DNA of 64,000 nt from Caenorhabditis elegans (lineage: Eukaryota > Nematoda > Chromadorea > Rhabditida > Rhabditidae), in assembly GCF_000002985.6 (NCBI RefSeq), contig NC_003283.11:11594001-11658000 (forward strand). The letters run 5' to 3'. Shown here piece after piece: positions 20,646 through 32,397 of this stretch; position 1 is the first letter of the stretch, and each line of letters opens with the position of its first letter. The position numbers and the translations under genes were made by a program. Under the pieces are notes generated by a model, which was given only the letters and a program-made list of their open reading frames with translations, was not told the DNA's origin and made no database searches.

Positions 20646-22236
20646 TCAGATTTTTATGTCGATGTTTATAGCTTTCCGAATTATCAATGCTTAGCTTGAC
20701 TTGTCACCATTATCAGTTATCAATTCAATTGTATCAGTTCTATATGAAAATCTCATCATTCGAGAAACGAAAACCTGATAATATTATCATGTTGAGATGT
20801 ATTTTATCTTTTGTATCCGTTCATCTTCTGTTAGCTTTAAAACTGTATTGTCGAATGAATGAAAAATCGGGTGATTGATTTGATCTGTATATCGTCTCTA
20901 CAGTGTTCTGATCTGTTTCAGTTTGGCAAATAAGATCAATAACGTCACTTCTTGTCGTGATTTGTGATCTGATCTGTTGATAAGAACTGCAAACTGATTG
21001 TGATAAGAGTTGAAAAAGATGCATTCCATTGTGACTTTTGATAAACTTTAGTTTTCTGTATGACCTTCCCAGTGTGGAGAAAAAAAAGAAACGAGGAAGA
21101 TAGATATCTGTTTGTTGTGTTCATTTTAGACTCATGATGCAAAAAAAACATTCTTCCTTGTTCGGTTTGAGAGTAAGAAATATTTTCGTTTGATCATGAT
21201 ATCTGGTATGAGTAACCGGTCTTCGATGACTTCCCCTAGGAGATGTGTCTAAAGTTTTGATATAGTGGATAAAAGCATAGAACACAAATCCGACTATGTT
21301 TCATTGATAAACTGTAGTTTTAAATTTCTTCGAGAATAAAATATACACCTAATTAAGAAGAACTTAACAAAAATCAGAAAAATGTTTCAAAAACTATCAG
21401 CGATCACTGAATGGAAAAGTTAACTGTACCCAATGCTCTTTGAACTTCCGAACTAACAAGGTAGCTTAACTCGCTTCAAAGGCGAATTAGCGTGCCGCGA
21501 AGAAAACTATCAATGACGCCCCAGGAATAACGGCAAATATGGAACGTGTCGGAAGCGTTCCATGCAAGGGACGTCTACCTTGTAAAAAACATCCGCAGCG
21601 GATGTTTTTTGCCTGTATGATATTTTTAATAAACATTTTGAACCTAAAATTTCGTAAAAAGCGAAACACTTTCACCAGTGAATTATCAATTCAAATATTC
21701 TTGTAGGGCCGAGTTATATATTTTTTACATTACACGTAAGTCAACGACAGTTATACCCATGACTATAGAAAAAGGTAAATATTTTTGTACCCACACGGAA
21801 GCTGGATATCATGAAATTTCCCCAATTTCAAATTTCCCAATGTGTTTTGGCGTCGGTATTCATATTCTTGAACTCAGAACCTTGAAATTCAAATTTACTG
21901 TACGAGTGACATCATTCTACCGCGAAAAACCATCAAAAACGTGACTCATCACACACATAACAGCGTCGGTTGCCACGGTGAATTCAGATCACAAACTACG
22001 ATAACTGAGACAGAGAGACAACTGAAACTTAAACTGATCTAATGGTCACATAAGAAGTACCGACCATCTCGTGTCTTCTCGAGAATTTTCGAAAGAAGAA
22101 GTCAGTTTCTATTTTCAAGGTCAAAAATATCTGTAGATAGATACGGAAACAAAGCATTTTCTGATGACCTATTGGGTCCATTGCATCTTTTTTCCTCTCC
22201 CGCCTATTTGACACTACGTTCTATGGTGTAAAACGG
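20646..22236. other. Spacer upstream of nlp-24
   Basis: Nearly 1.6 kb without a supported gene; open frames here are short and AT-biased. It holds a strong palindrome at 21584-21610 (separate entry), a GC-richer patch around 21480-21600 and a GATAAC at about 22000 that could act as a GATA-factor site for an intestinal or epidermal gene. Confidence 0.45.
21584..21610. repeat. Perfect 13-bp inverted repeat with 1-nt spacer
   Basis: AAAAAACATCCGC, one A, then GCGGATGTTTTTT. The arms are perfect reverse complements and the right arm ends in six Ts. Role unknown: cruciform, factor site, or the core of a decayed foldback element. Confidence 0.8.
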
Positions 22237-22260
22237 GTTGGCGCGGGACGGTATATAAAC
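22237..22260 (+). promoter_or_regulatory. nlp-24 core promoter: E2F-like box plus TATA box
   Basis: TTGGCGCGGGA (22238-22248) is followed three bases later by TATATAAA (22252-22259). About 115 bp lie between the TATA box and the ATG. A strong TATA box fits the inducible expression known for worm epidermal peptide genes; binding by any factor is inferred. Confidence 0.55.
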
Positions 22261-22376
22261 GAAAAAATTTCGGTCAGAACTCAACACATCTTTCTTTATC
22301 TTTCACTTCTATTTATTTTCTTTTCACATTAATCTTCAAAAAAAAGCAGTATATTACCAATTAAGAATGTTTCAGA

Positions 22377-22695
22377 ATGAACAAGCTTCTCCTTCTCTTC
22401 GTTCTTGTTGCCGTCATCGCTATGGCTTCTGCCCAATGGGGAGGTGGTCCATATGGAGGATATGGTCCACGTGGATACGGAGGTGGATACGGAGGTGGAC
22501 GTTATGGAGGATATGGAGGACGCGGACCATACGGCGGATACGGTGGACGTGGCCCATATGGATACGGAGGACGTGGACCATACGGTTAGTATCATGACAC
22601 AGTCGGATCATTTAAAGATCCAGTAATCCGAGAAAATGAGTTCTAAAATTATACTTTCAGGAGGAGGCGGTCTCGTTGGAGCTCTTCTCGGTTAA
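22377..22695 (+). CDS. nlp-24: Neuropeptide-like/antimicrobial-type peptide precursor NLP-24
   Basis: Secreted precursor of Gly/Tyr-rich peptides of the YGGY group, related to infection-induced epidermal nlp peptides. Exons 22377-22584 and 22661-22695 total 243 nt, 80 aa. A signal peptide (MNKLLLLFVLVAVIAMASAQ) is followed by WGGGPYGGYGPRGYGGGYGG and three GRGPYG-type repeats, then a short hydrophobic GGGGLVGALLG tail encoded by exon 2. Single Arg residues in GRG contexts rather than clear dibasic sites separate the repeats, so processing is not obvious from sequence. The ATG follows a TTTCAG by one base, so the mRNA is probably trans-spliced or has an untranslated first exon. Recognition of nlp-24 is from memory of this sequence. 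Confidence 0.92.
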
Positions 22696-23475
22696 ACATT
22701 TTGTATCTACACCTAAATGCTCATCAGTTGCCAGAATCAATTCGATACTCTTCTGAATCAACTCATTATTGTTTGTAATAAGTACAAATTCCACTCACCA
22801 ACCAAAAAATAAACGATTTTTCATTGTCTCTATGAGTCTATTGTATGTACAAAATGTGTCATTAAATGAGAAAAGAGAAGAGAAAAATGAAAAAGATATG
22901 CCTTTTGAGTGGTATTGCAAGTTATCTCCAATCACCCGTCGAGCGCTTTTCCAGATTCAATGCGTCCCAGTTTGTTTGCTGATTCCGAATGTTTTCGGGA
23001 ACGAAGACGTTTTGAGCGAGACGCAATGAAACGGTATGAATTGATTTGTGGACATGAAGATGAACGAGCGTGACGTACCTATTTTAAATAAGTTTTTCGA
23101 TTTCAAAATTTGAATGGAATCAACTAGAAAAACAGCTAATAGTCTAGTAGTAGGAAAGCTTTTTTGTTAATGAACTTTGCGTCTTTATTAAATGAATATT
23201 TCGATTTTCGATGCATATATTTCATCATTATTCATAAATAAAACAATCTTGAATTTATTATGTCTTTTGTCAAAAAATTTTGGTTGAATGTTTTTGAAAA
23301 TATGAACAATTCAAAACTTTTTGTAGCAATATAGCTAACAGTTTTTACCAATTGTTATTAGAATAAAATTGAAAAAAAAATTGTACGTCTTTTACAACAG
23401 AAAGTAATTGAGTTTTATTTACGCCATAAAAACCTGCCATTCAAATTTCTCAGAAATAAAAATAAAAATTCAGCA
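22696..23475. other. Convergent 3' regions of nlp-24 and the globin
   Basis: About 780 bp between two convergent genes, with AATAAA signals for nlp-24 near 22809 and, on the minus strand, for the globin near 23415. No further gene is supported. Confidence 0.5.
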
Positions 23476-24266
23476 TCATGAAAAATGACTTACATGCTCC
23501 AAATAGCTGTCCTTAACTTCAGAGATCATAAAACTGATGAGCTTATTCCACGTTGCACCCACTTTCTCCTGAAACTCATTACATTCTTGTTTTTCCGTTT
23601 TTACTCATTTGACATCTAGGATTACACTTACATTTGCATCCTTGCACAGGAGGTCAAGGAGCACATTCTTGAAAATGAGCCACTTCTCGGCAGTGAAACT
23701 CATCGTCCGCACGTTTCCATGTTGACGACCAACGATTCTAGAACATTATTATTCAATTTAAACAAAAAAAAATCATTTGAATTTCAAGTTACCTAAGAAT
23801 TTCAACAATCTGATCTGAACTTTCAACACCTTTCGAAAGCATGTCAATGATTCCTGAAATATGTTGTAAAATTTTTTTTTTGAAAAATAAACCAGAATAC
23901 CTGTAATGAATCGTTGAAATTTTCCCACATGAGTTCTGAATTTCTGTTCAACCTTAAGTTGTTGCTCATTCAAATTCTCAAGCCCAAAACTGTAAGCCAT
24001 TTCGACTTCCTGCTCCAAAAATATTGTAAGGAACATTTGTTCAAACAATGCATATTTGTCGTCAATTTTTTGATATGATTCAATCATTTTGTTAACTTCT
24101 TCTTGCTCACAAATAAACAAACGACTTGTGTATCTAAATGAATATTCGGCTAATTTTATAATATATCATGAATTACTCCTCACTTGCTTGAAATATAAAC
24201 ATGGTCTCCCTGAATGGATGGGCGTTGAAGACGTCTGACAAACTGTTGAATTCTGGCTGAGTGCAT
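23476..24266 (-). CDS. glb-15: Globin
   Basis: Heme-binding globin of the divergent nematode neuronal type. Exons (minus) 24266-24184, 24133-23901, 23853-23793, 23737-23632 and 23568-23476 total 576 nt, 191 aa. The start MHSARIQQFVRRLQ has TTTTTCAG one base before the ATG. The helical fold is readable: helices A-C with YALFEQMFLTIFLEQE, a helix-E segment FRTHVGKFQRFITGI whose His is the likely distal residue, the F-helix block ILRIVGRQHGN with the proximal His, FTAEKWLIFKNVLLDLL (G) and ATWNKLISFMISEVKDSYL (H). The stop could instead be avoided by splicing at a GTAAGT directly after the CAT codon near 23497. The symbol glb-15 is from memory of the C. elegans list; the globin call rests on the pattern. 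Confidence 0.82.
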
Positions 24267-27200
24267 TCTGAAAAAACATTTACTTTTTAGAAAATAATAG
24301 CAATAAACTAGGTAAAATTTATGAAAAATGTGGAAAACCAAGATATTTTTTGTGTAAATTTTACAGATATAATAAAAAAAGAATCACACAAATTCTTCAA
24401 ATTTCTTCAAAATGATTTTGTGAAAGGTTAACAAATACAGAACTCTAACTCGGCCATATTTGAAATATGAGTGGGTCCGTGGCCGAAAATGTTTTTTTTA
24501 AACTTCAACGCCACATTTTAGAATACTTTATCCAATTATTTTCATTTTAACTATGAAACAGACTTATGGAACGTTTCTCACAGACTCGGAACAAATATGT
24601 CTTAAACTTGAAGAATGATTGCGAAAGTTGGGGACATGTATTCTTAGTAACTTATTTCAGAGTGTGACGTGGAATGGTAAACAAACACGTGGTTAACTTT
24701 TGAATGGCCATGTTTGAGAAAAAAGAACGACTAGTTTTGGAAAACAGAGGGTTGTCCAATTTTCGGATTTTTCGCCAAAAGATAAAACAAAGAACATTTT
24801 GGTCAAATGCACGTTGAAAAAACAAAAAGTTCCATGTTCTCAATCAGAAAAATGGGTTAGTTGGGGAATTCCAAACTCTGGAAAAAAGTACAAAAAACAG
24901 GAAACCAGGCCTTTTAGTTTTTTAAGCCATATGATTCTTTGCATAGGGAAAGAAGAACTACATATTGGTCTTATCAGTTAAGATTATAGTGATGATGAAA
25001 ATGATGAGGAATAGTGATGATCTACATCATTAGAGCAAATGAATGCAATATTCATGAGAGACACCATTACTTCGTCTTGGCTGAGACACTCGCCTCTATT
25101 TGTAACATAAATGAGGAGAAAATAGGAATGAAAAGCACTGTGATAATGAAGATGAGAAGGAAGAAGAAGTAAAATCAGAAAACGTAGGAACTTCTCAGGT
25201 GGGCGGACTAGAAGTGATTCAGACTATGTTGAGATGTATTCAAGTAGTAAGTCTGTCACGTAGATTGGTCAAAAAATCAGTGAACCAGAAAAGAAGATTT
25301 TTAGATTAAAACAATGATCAAAGACTCTTTGATATTAGCGCACAGTTGATAAGAGTTATCAGAACATTCTATAGTTTTTCATACTTTGTATAAGCTGGTT
25401 AGAAATTTAAGTCGCTTGCTTCAAAAACTTATTGTCAGGAAATTGAAAAAATTGCATAACTGTTCGTTTCAGTTTTCTAGTTTAAAAATATACAAATTAT
25501 TACTTGGGACAATTTAGGCCAAGAGTAACTACAAACTAGGAATATAAGGCATTTTTATGTAGTGCCCTGTAGAAGTACAGGAATTTTCGGGCCTGCATGA
25601 GAGAGAGAGTATCAGCTATAGCGAGAAAGTTTTTTGATAAAAAGTTTCGGAAAACGTTCACCGGTAAAATTACGATTATTTTTATTAGATATCTAGAAAA
25701 ATTAAATCTTTAGAATAAATGGTTTACAAAAATAGTAAATCTCATGAACCGCCTAGGTTAATTTGTTCCAACCATCTGTAAAAGTAACTTAGATAACTTA
25801 TTTTTAGATAATTTCAAATTTTCTGATACCAGAACCGTGTAGGTTTTTATTTTTAAAATCAATTGACTCTATGGAACGATAAATCAGAAAACAATTGTTA
25901 TATTAAATCTATCCAAAATGAAGATTGGCTCACTCAAATCAACTAATGGAAATTCTCTTTTTGGCTTTTCTATTCTAAAAATAGATTCGTTCACTTCATC
26001 TATCATCTTCCATTTCTCTCAAAGTGAACGTTTCAGTACATGAGAAGTCATACAACGATGAGAAAACACGAGAAAATAATGTGGTAGAATCGTCAAAGAA
26101 GAGAGGAAAATACACGTTCATGTGCAGTTTGAAAAGTTATGTGTGAGTGAAGATATGTTGGAAGGAGATGCAATGTTGAAAGATCGAAGCTCATTCTTCT
26201 TGATTTCAACAACGGATAAGGAGAAACTGGAGGAAGTGGAAGAAGACTTGGCATCAGAAAAATAAGGAGAAGAAAGAAGGAGCAGTAGGAAAAGCACAAT
26301 GTGGATTTATGGGCACAAAGGCTTTGAAACATTGGACCCATTTGACTTTTATGGGATGACTTGGTTGTGGATGGTTTCTGTAGAAGAAGTAGAGTTTAGT
26401 GGCAAGAAGATTAAATTTTGATGGGTTATTCAGAAAACAGTGACATTGAAAAACGTGACGTCGTGGATTAAGAAATGATTTTGTTTTAAGTACAAGGAGA
26501 TTTAGAGTACGAAAATACTATAATAGAAATAAATTTAAAAAAAAATGAAATCATACTTCAATAGTTGATCCGAGGATTTATGGTAAGTATCAAAAACAAA
26601 TTATCAGACGATTGAAGATGACAATATTAAAAAAATCTTCGTATCAGTTTTTAAAATTTATTTTTAGGTATTTAGGAAGTTTTTAGGTAGTGTACTAATA
26701 TTTTTTCTTTATCTGAGACGTTAATTAAATAAAGATGGTTGAATTTTTAAGTGTAATATTATTCGAAAAGCATTTTAGTCACAATATCAAACAATTCCTA
26801 TGGAAAAATAACTAAACCATTCATCTCATGTTTTCCTTAATAGGCTGATGAGTCAGTAAGATTCTCACGATATTCCTCTAAAATTCCTTATTTTCAAATC
26901 CAACACTAATGCTTGATTAGATAGGATTTTAGAGTTTTTTGGGGCAAAGAGAACAATTTATGACAAGCAGTATTATCGTAGAATTTTCATTGGAGGTGGG
27001 TTTAAGTGGTTTTTGATTTTTCCAAAATTCAAACCTAGTGAGCAGAAACTTTTAAAAACGCTGGCACTGTAAACAAATTATCTATGCAACAAATCTTCTG
27101 CTTTGAGTACTCTAAACTTCTTGAGCAAGCACATGGTCACTACAAATTTTGAACTGGTACCAAAAGAAAACATTACATTTTTGAAAAAAAAAGTTATCCA

Positions 27201-30200
27201 ATAGAACCATAGAAAGTTGAAAAAGAAATTCTAGGAAGATTGTTATTTCTGTCTCTCGATAGCGTGTTTGATCTGGAAAATTGAAGACCAAAAATTGAAA
27301 GCTAAAACATAAGCCGTAAGGTTGTACTGGTGCCGACTAATAGTTCAGGCAATGGACAACGGCTCTCCAGGGACATATTGTGGTCCGTCGTCCATCCACA
27401 GCATCACTCAGAACACTTCTTGTTCTTCTGATGCTTCTTCTTCAATCCTCTACGCCTACTTTTCTTTTCCTTCCACTCAACCAGTCTCTTCCTGACAAAT
27501 CGGGAATTTTGATGTTTGGGGCACGTGATACTGAGCCTGTGAGCCCTGCTTGTGGTTGGTTGACCAAGAGAAAAAAGAAACAAAACAATAAGAAATTGAA
27601 TGAAAATTTCGGAGGATCGAGACTGGAAGCTGAACGAGACTGAGCGGCACACAAATTTAATTTTTTGATTTAGTTCTCGATTCGATTTGAGCCGCCACTT
27701 GTAATTGGGCGCATGGCTTGCTGTTTTGTGCACACCTGGAGCAAAAGCTTACAAAAGCTCTTGTAAACAAGAATAATCTTTTTTCTTTTTCTAGAATAAA
27801 CACGTTCTCTGGAGAATGTTTGAAAAATATTCAGAATTTCTAGAAATAGAAAACAAATCTGTAAGACTTTCGAAAACATGTCTGAACTTTTAATTTATTA
27901 CTCAGTCTGTGGAGTTCCTGAAATCTTTTTGTTTGCAACGAAATAGTGGCGTCATTTTTATTTTTATCAAAGTAAAATCTAATAGTTTTGAAATTCTTCG
28001 AATCCAATACGAACAACAAAATGGAATATGCTCTCAAACAAGCAGACTGAATAAATAATTATTCAGAAGAATATTGATTTTCTACAAAAAAACGTTCGAC
28101 AAGAGTGGCTAAGAGTGGACTAACATTTTTTTAGACAAGTTAAACTTTAATCATTTCACAAAGAATTTTTAAAATCTGAAACAATTTAGGAATAACAATG
28201 CAAAAATTTAGAAATCAAGTATGAAAAACCGAAAAAACGAGAACTTTTAAAATTTTAAATGATATTTTCTCACTTAACTTCTTGAAAATACTGAAAACGT
28301 TTCAGATATTTTCCCAGCAAAACCGAAAATGTCGAAATGTTGTGTTGTAGCAGATGCAATTTACTTGTTCGCATTTTCCACGAGACATTCTCATTTCGCT
28401 AAAAGATCTTTTTTTGGTGAAAACAACAAACTGAGCCACTAGGATCATCTTTGTCACTTCTTTTTAGGTCACCCAGTTTTTGAACAACATGAGCTTTAAA
28501 CATTGGCCCTGTCACTAGAAAATCTAAATAATGACGTTGAGAGGGAAATACGAGAAACTTCAATTTTAAATGCATTTTTTGATAATAATTAACAGTTTTC
28601 GAAACATTGAGCTAATGGCGCTGGCAGGAAGTTGCCTCCGAATGCCGAACGATCAGTAGTTTTGCAGGAGTAGCAGCAACCGGCAGCGCATTCAGACAGC
28701 TTAAAAATGCAAAATTCAAAGCGTAAGTGAAAATTTTATATATTTATCTCAAGAGAACTTTGAATGAAAACAAAAAAGTGTTTGACAATTGAGAAAAAAC
28801 TTTGTCAACGAGGTTGCTAGCTGCGGAAAATTTTTTTTCGGCAACTTCGGCAACTGGCGGTTTCCAAAAAGTTATGGTGCTTCACAGCCTTAGTGAGGAG
28901 GAGAAACGCATTTCTTTAATTGAAAGAAAAGTGGAGTCGAAAATTCCGATATTCGGTAACTTGGAATTTTAATTTAATAGCAAAGTATTGTGCCCAGTTT
29001 GTGGATAATGTCAGTATAAAAAGTGCTAAGAAAATTAAAATGGAATTCTGTGAATTTATTCACTTGCAAGAAAAATTGATATTTGGATCAACCGCTTTGT
29101 TTCTATATTCTTACTAATTCTGACTGAAAGAAACGACAAAAAAATCCAAAAAAATTGGCAATTCGCACTGAACAATTGGTTCTACCTTCACAGAAAAATT
29201 TGGTACTTCTGGGTTTCGTTCCCCCAAAATGTTTTAACTTTCTAAATTTCAATTAACCACATAAACGTGAACTTTTTGGAACGATTTGTAGAAATCAATG
29301 CTTTGTTCTGTGCTTTTGTTTACGTTTTTAATTCGAAAAGTGGAAAATGAAATTTTAGAAAATTAAAACATTTTGGGGGGAACAAAACCCGTAAGTACCA
29401 AAAATGTTAACACTTTATGATCAAATGATCCAAAAGAAGAAAAGGAAGTTGTTGTGGGGGTGGAGATAGAAAAGGCTTCGTGCGGAAACGATATTCTCTC
29501 TGCAATATCTTAAAATTTCAAACTATTTCTGAATCCATCGGTCTTTTGTGTTGTTTTGTGAAATAAATTGGGTGAGCCGGCTGGGTTAGACAAGTGGTTA
29601 ACTCATCCGGTGTCCGTGAAAACGAGTCTCTTGGCGGAAAAGGCGGCGTACTCTCACAACAGATCGAGAAACATGAAATGAGAAGGAGTAGGAGAAAATG
29701 GAGTAAAAGGAGAAAAAAACTAATCCTTCTTTGTTATTTCGCTTTTCAACACACAAGAGCCAGTTCAGAGGATTGTTGGAAAACTTAGTAGTTAAGAAGA
29801 ATAATAGTACACCAGGAGGAGAAGACCCATACAAATAACCACTAAATAACCAGGAAGAAGAATGAAAACCACCAAAACAAGTAATTAGACTGACGAACGG
29901 GAAATGGAAGTTGGAAAATTTAGAGTTAGCTCTGGTGATGCAAAACTGCCAATAATGGGATGATGGAATGAAGAAGAGATTGAAGCAGAAGCATAGTAAA
30001 GAAAAGTAAAGTGAAAGAGGTATTTGAAAATTAATGTGAGTGGTCCTTCATGTGCAGAGCTAATTTGATTTTTTGGTAATAAAATTCGTTGTTGTCTAAT
30101 TATGTTTCTGAAAAAAAACAACCGACAAGATTAGACTTCAATTTTTCGGTGATATTCAGAAACATTTAATCCGAAAATTCAAATACAAGTCTAGTATGAG

Positions 30201-32397
30201 CTAGCAATGATAAGAATAGTCCCTTACCGTTCTCGAAATACTACGCAAAGATTGTAATCTAGATATCCCCACGCTGTAAAACAAAAAAAAACATTTCTGT
30301 AAATTCGTTTACTGGAAATTTGACAATATTCAATGAATTGATTTTTGTAGTAACTATTAAAAGAACTATAGGACTATAGTCTAGCTACCTGCAGAATGAT
30401 TGTCATTGTAATTATCAAATAAAACATATTATTTTTTTGTGATTATTTTCTGATTTTCTAAAACTGCGCTGTTCAATCCCTTTTTTTCTTTCTCTTTTTT
30501 TGGGAAAAAAATTTGTTAAATAATTTGACCATGTGGGAAAGTTAGAGCTTTCAGTAGTTAGAGATTTTGTCAAAATTATTCCTTATGAAATGTTAATGAA
30601 AAGTATTTAAATTAATTGTTCTACTCTCGATAATTTCATACCAGTTAAAAAAATCTAGTATTTCAAATAAAAGTTCTAATTTTTAACCCAAGAAAATAAT
30701 TTAGCAGAGGTTATTCTCGAAAAACAAAAATTGATATGTTTGTGGCCCTTACGTGTTAATGTTTAAAAATACTGCAGCATGGTGGGTTGAAGATTTAAAT
30801 TATAAATAAAATCTCACTTAGTCATTTTGAAACACACAGAGTTATGTTCTGAAATTAAATGTTGTCAAGTCTCAAAAAATGACGAAAAATAGTTTTCCTG
30901 TAATAACATAAGGGAAGCAAATGACGTTATGATGGCTACACAAAATATAAAGAAATACAAAAAAATAAATCCACACTTAGAAAACAAGAGAGCTGCTGAT
31001 TTTCTATTTTGGTCAGAAGTGTCAGGAGCAAGTAACAGATATATGAGTAAAACTCGGGTGAACGTAATTGGATTATAATTGTGTCTCAAATAGCCAAAAG
31101 GAAGAGAAGGGAAGATTTTGTGCAGAATGGCACGGATCCTAATAATCCTTATAAGTTGCCACTTTCAGGTAATAAAAAAATGTAATCGGGGATTATTTAA
31201 AATAGAGAGATTTGGATTAAATTGATAAATGGAGATAATATTTATTTAGGGAACAAAATGGAGTGATTCAAAGAAGTCTTATGATGAATCTACTGGGATA
31301 TCAGTGAGTATTCATATCAGTTGGCTTTTGGTTGATTTATGAGAATATACATGTTGCATCGAACGATCGCTTTAAAAATTTCAACATAAAAAATTTGAAA
31401 ATTAAAAAAATCTGATGAATCTGTAACTTTCTTCGTCAGATTAATAACCCAAAATATTATTGTTTTCTATAATTTATTTTCATGAATATACATAGGCGGC
31501 TTACGCTATAAAAATAGTTATGGAAAAGTATTTAGAATTGCCTATATTTTATTTGTCACAAATATGATTGTCAGTAAATTTGCAAGAAACGTTGAATACT
31601 GCTGTTTAATTGAATATTTGAAAATTATATGTACATATGCAAGAAAGTGCTGCTGAAAGTTATAAATTAGTACCATATTTTTCAAACGATGATAAACTTC
31701 TATCTATGAAAGCCTATGAAGTTGAATAAAAAACTTTACTGGTATTGATTTCGAAAAAGGTTTTTTTAAATAAATATACTGATATCAAAATTTTGAATTT
31801 GCGCGGGAGAAATTATTGCATTGCATATTGAGTTCGAATAGTCAATACTTCGGAAAACTAGAACGCTTTATAATTTTTTTAGTCGTTCGTTTAATCAAAT
31901 TAATATTGAAACATTTATTTTCAGACAATGAAACATATTTTGCACTGGAGAGACACTCGTATATTATCAATAGTACTTATTAAAAAAAGAAAAACATTGT
32001 TTTGGAAATAAAAGTTGATTTTCTGGAATTAAAACTTCCGTGTGGAACAGTTGGAACAGTTGGAAGAGAATTGGAAATCAGTTTGTGACAGAAGATAAAA
32101 GTTGTGCAAAGAAGTATGATTAACCCGTGTCATTAATATAAAAAGGAATAGGAAAAGCAACTAGAACTAATTCTAAATAACTTTGTTGTAGGATCTGAAG
32201 GGGTTTACACGTTTTAGCAATTGAAGTAACGGGGTTGTTTGAAGGAATTAGATGAAAGGACGATTATCGTTTTTGTTTTTTTCCGCATTTGAGAAGGAGA
32301 AGATGAGAGAGAACGAGATCAGCTTACAGGCGAAGTGGCACACAGACATCATCTAGTTGCTAGAAAATAGGTAAAGACACGGGTATGATAATAATTA
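24267..32397. other. 8-kb gene-free region
   Basis: I find no exon chain with signal, domain or family resemblance on either strand. Most is AT-rich with Lys/Arg/Ser-biased short frames. Local structure: an aactCGGCCATATTTGAAATATG / GTGGCCGAAAA pair near 24445-24495, purine-rich runs at 25130-25200 and 26200-26300, and a GC-richer patch at about 27330-27720 whose 87-codon plus-strand frame lacks an ATG. Possible roles are distal regulation of the globin or DAN-like gene, or non-coding transcripts. Confidence 0.45.

Noticed and set aside
22329-22626. Four other frames across nlp-24, some longer or Trp/Arg/Ser-rich
   Set aside because: Caused by the GGA/TAC-rich repeat; only one frame has a signal peptide and continues across the intron.
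27380-27643. 87-codon frame with hydrophobic N-terminus
   Set aside because: Begins at GTG, not ATG, with no convincing acceptor; the rest is Lys/Asn-rich. Kept only as part of an unexplained GC patch.
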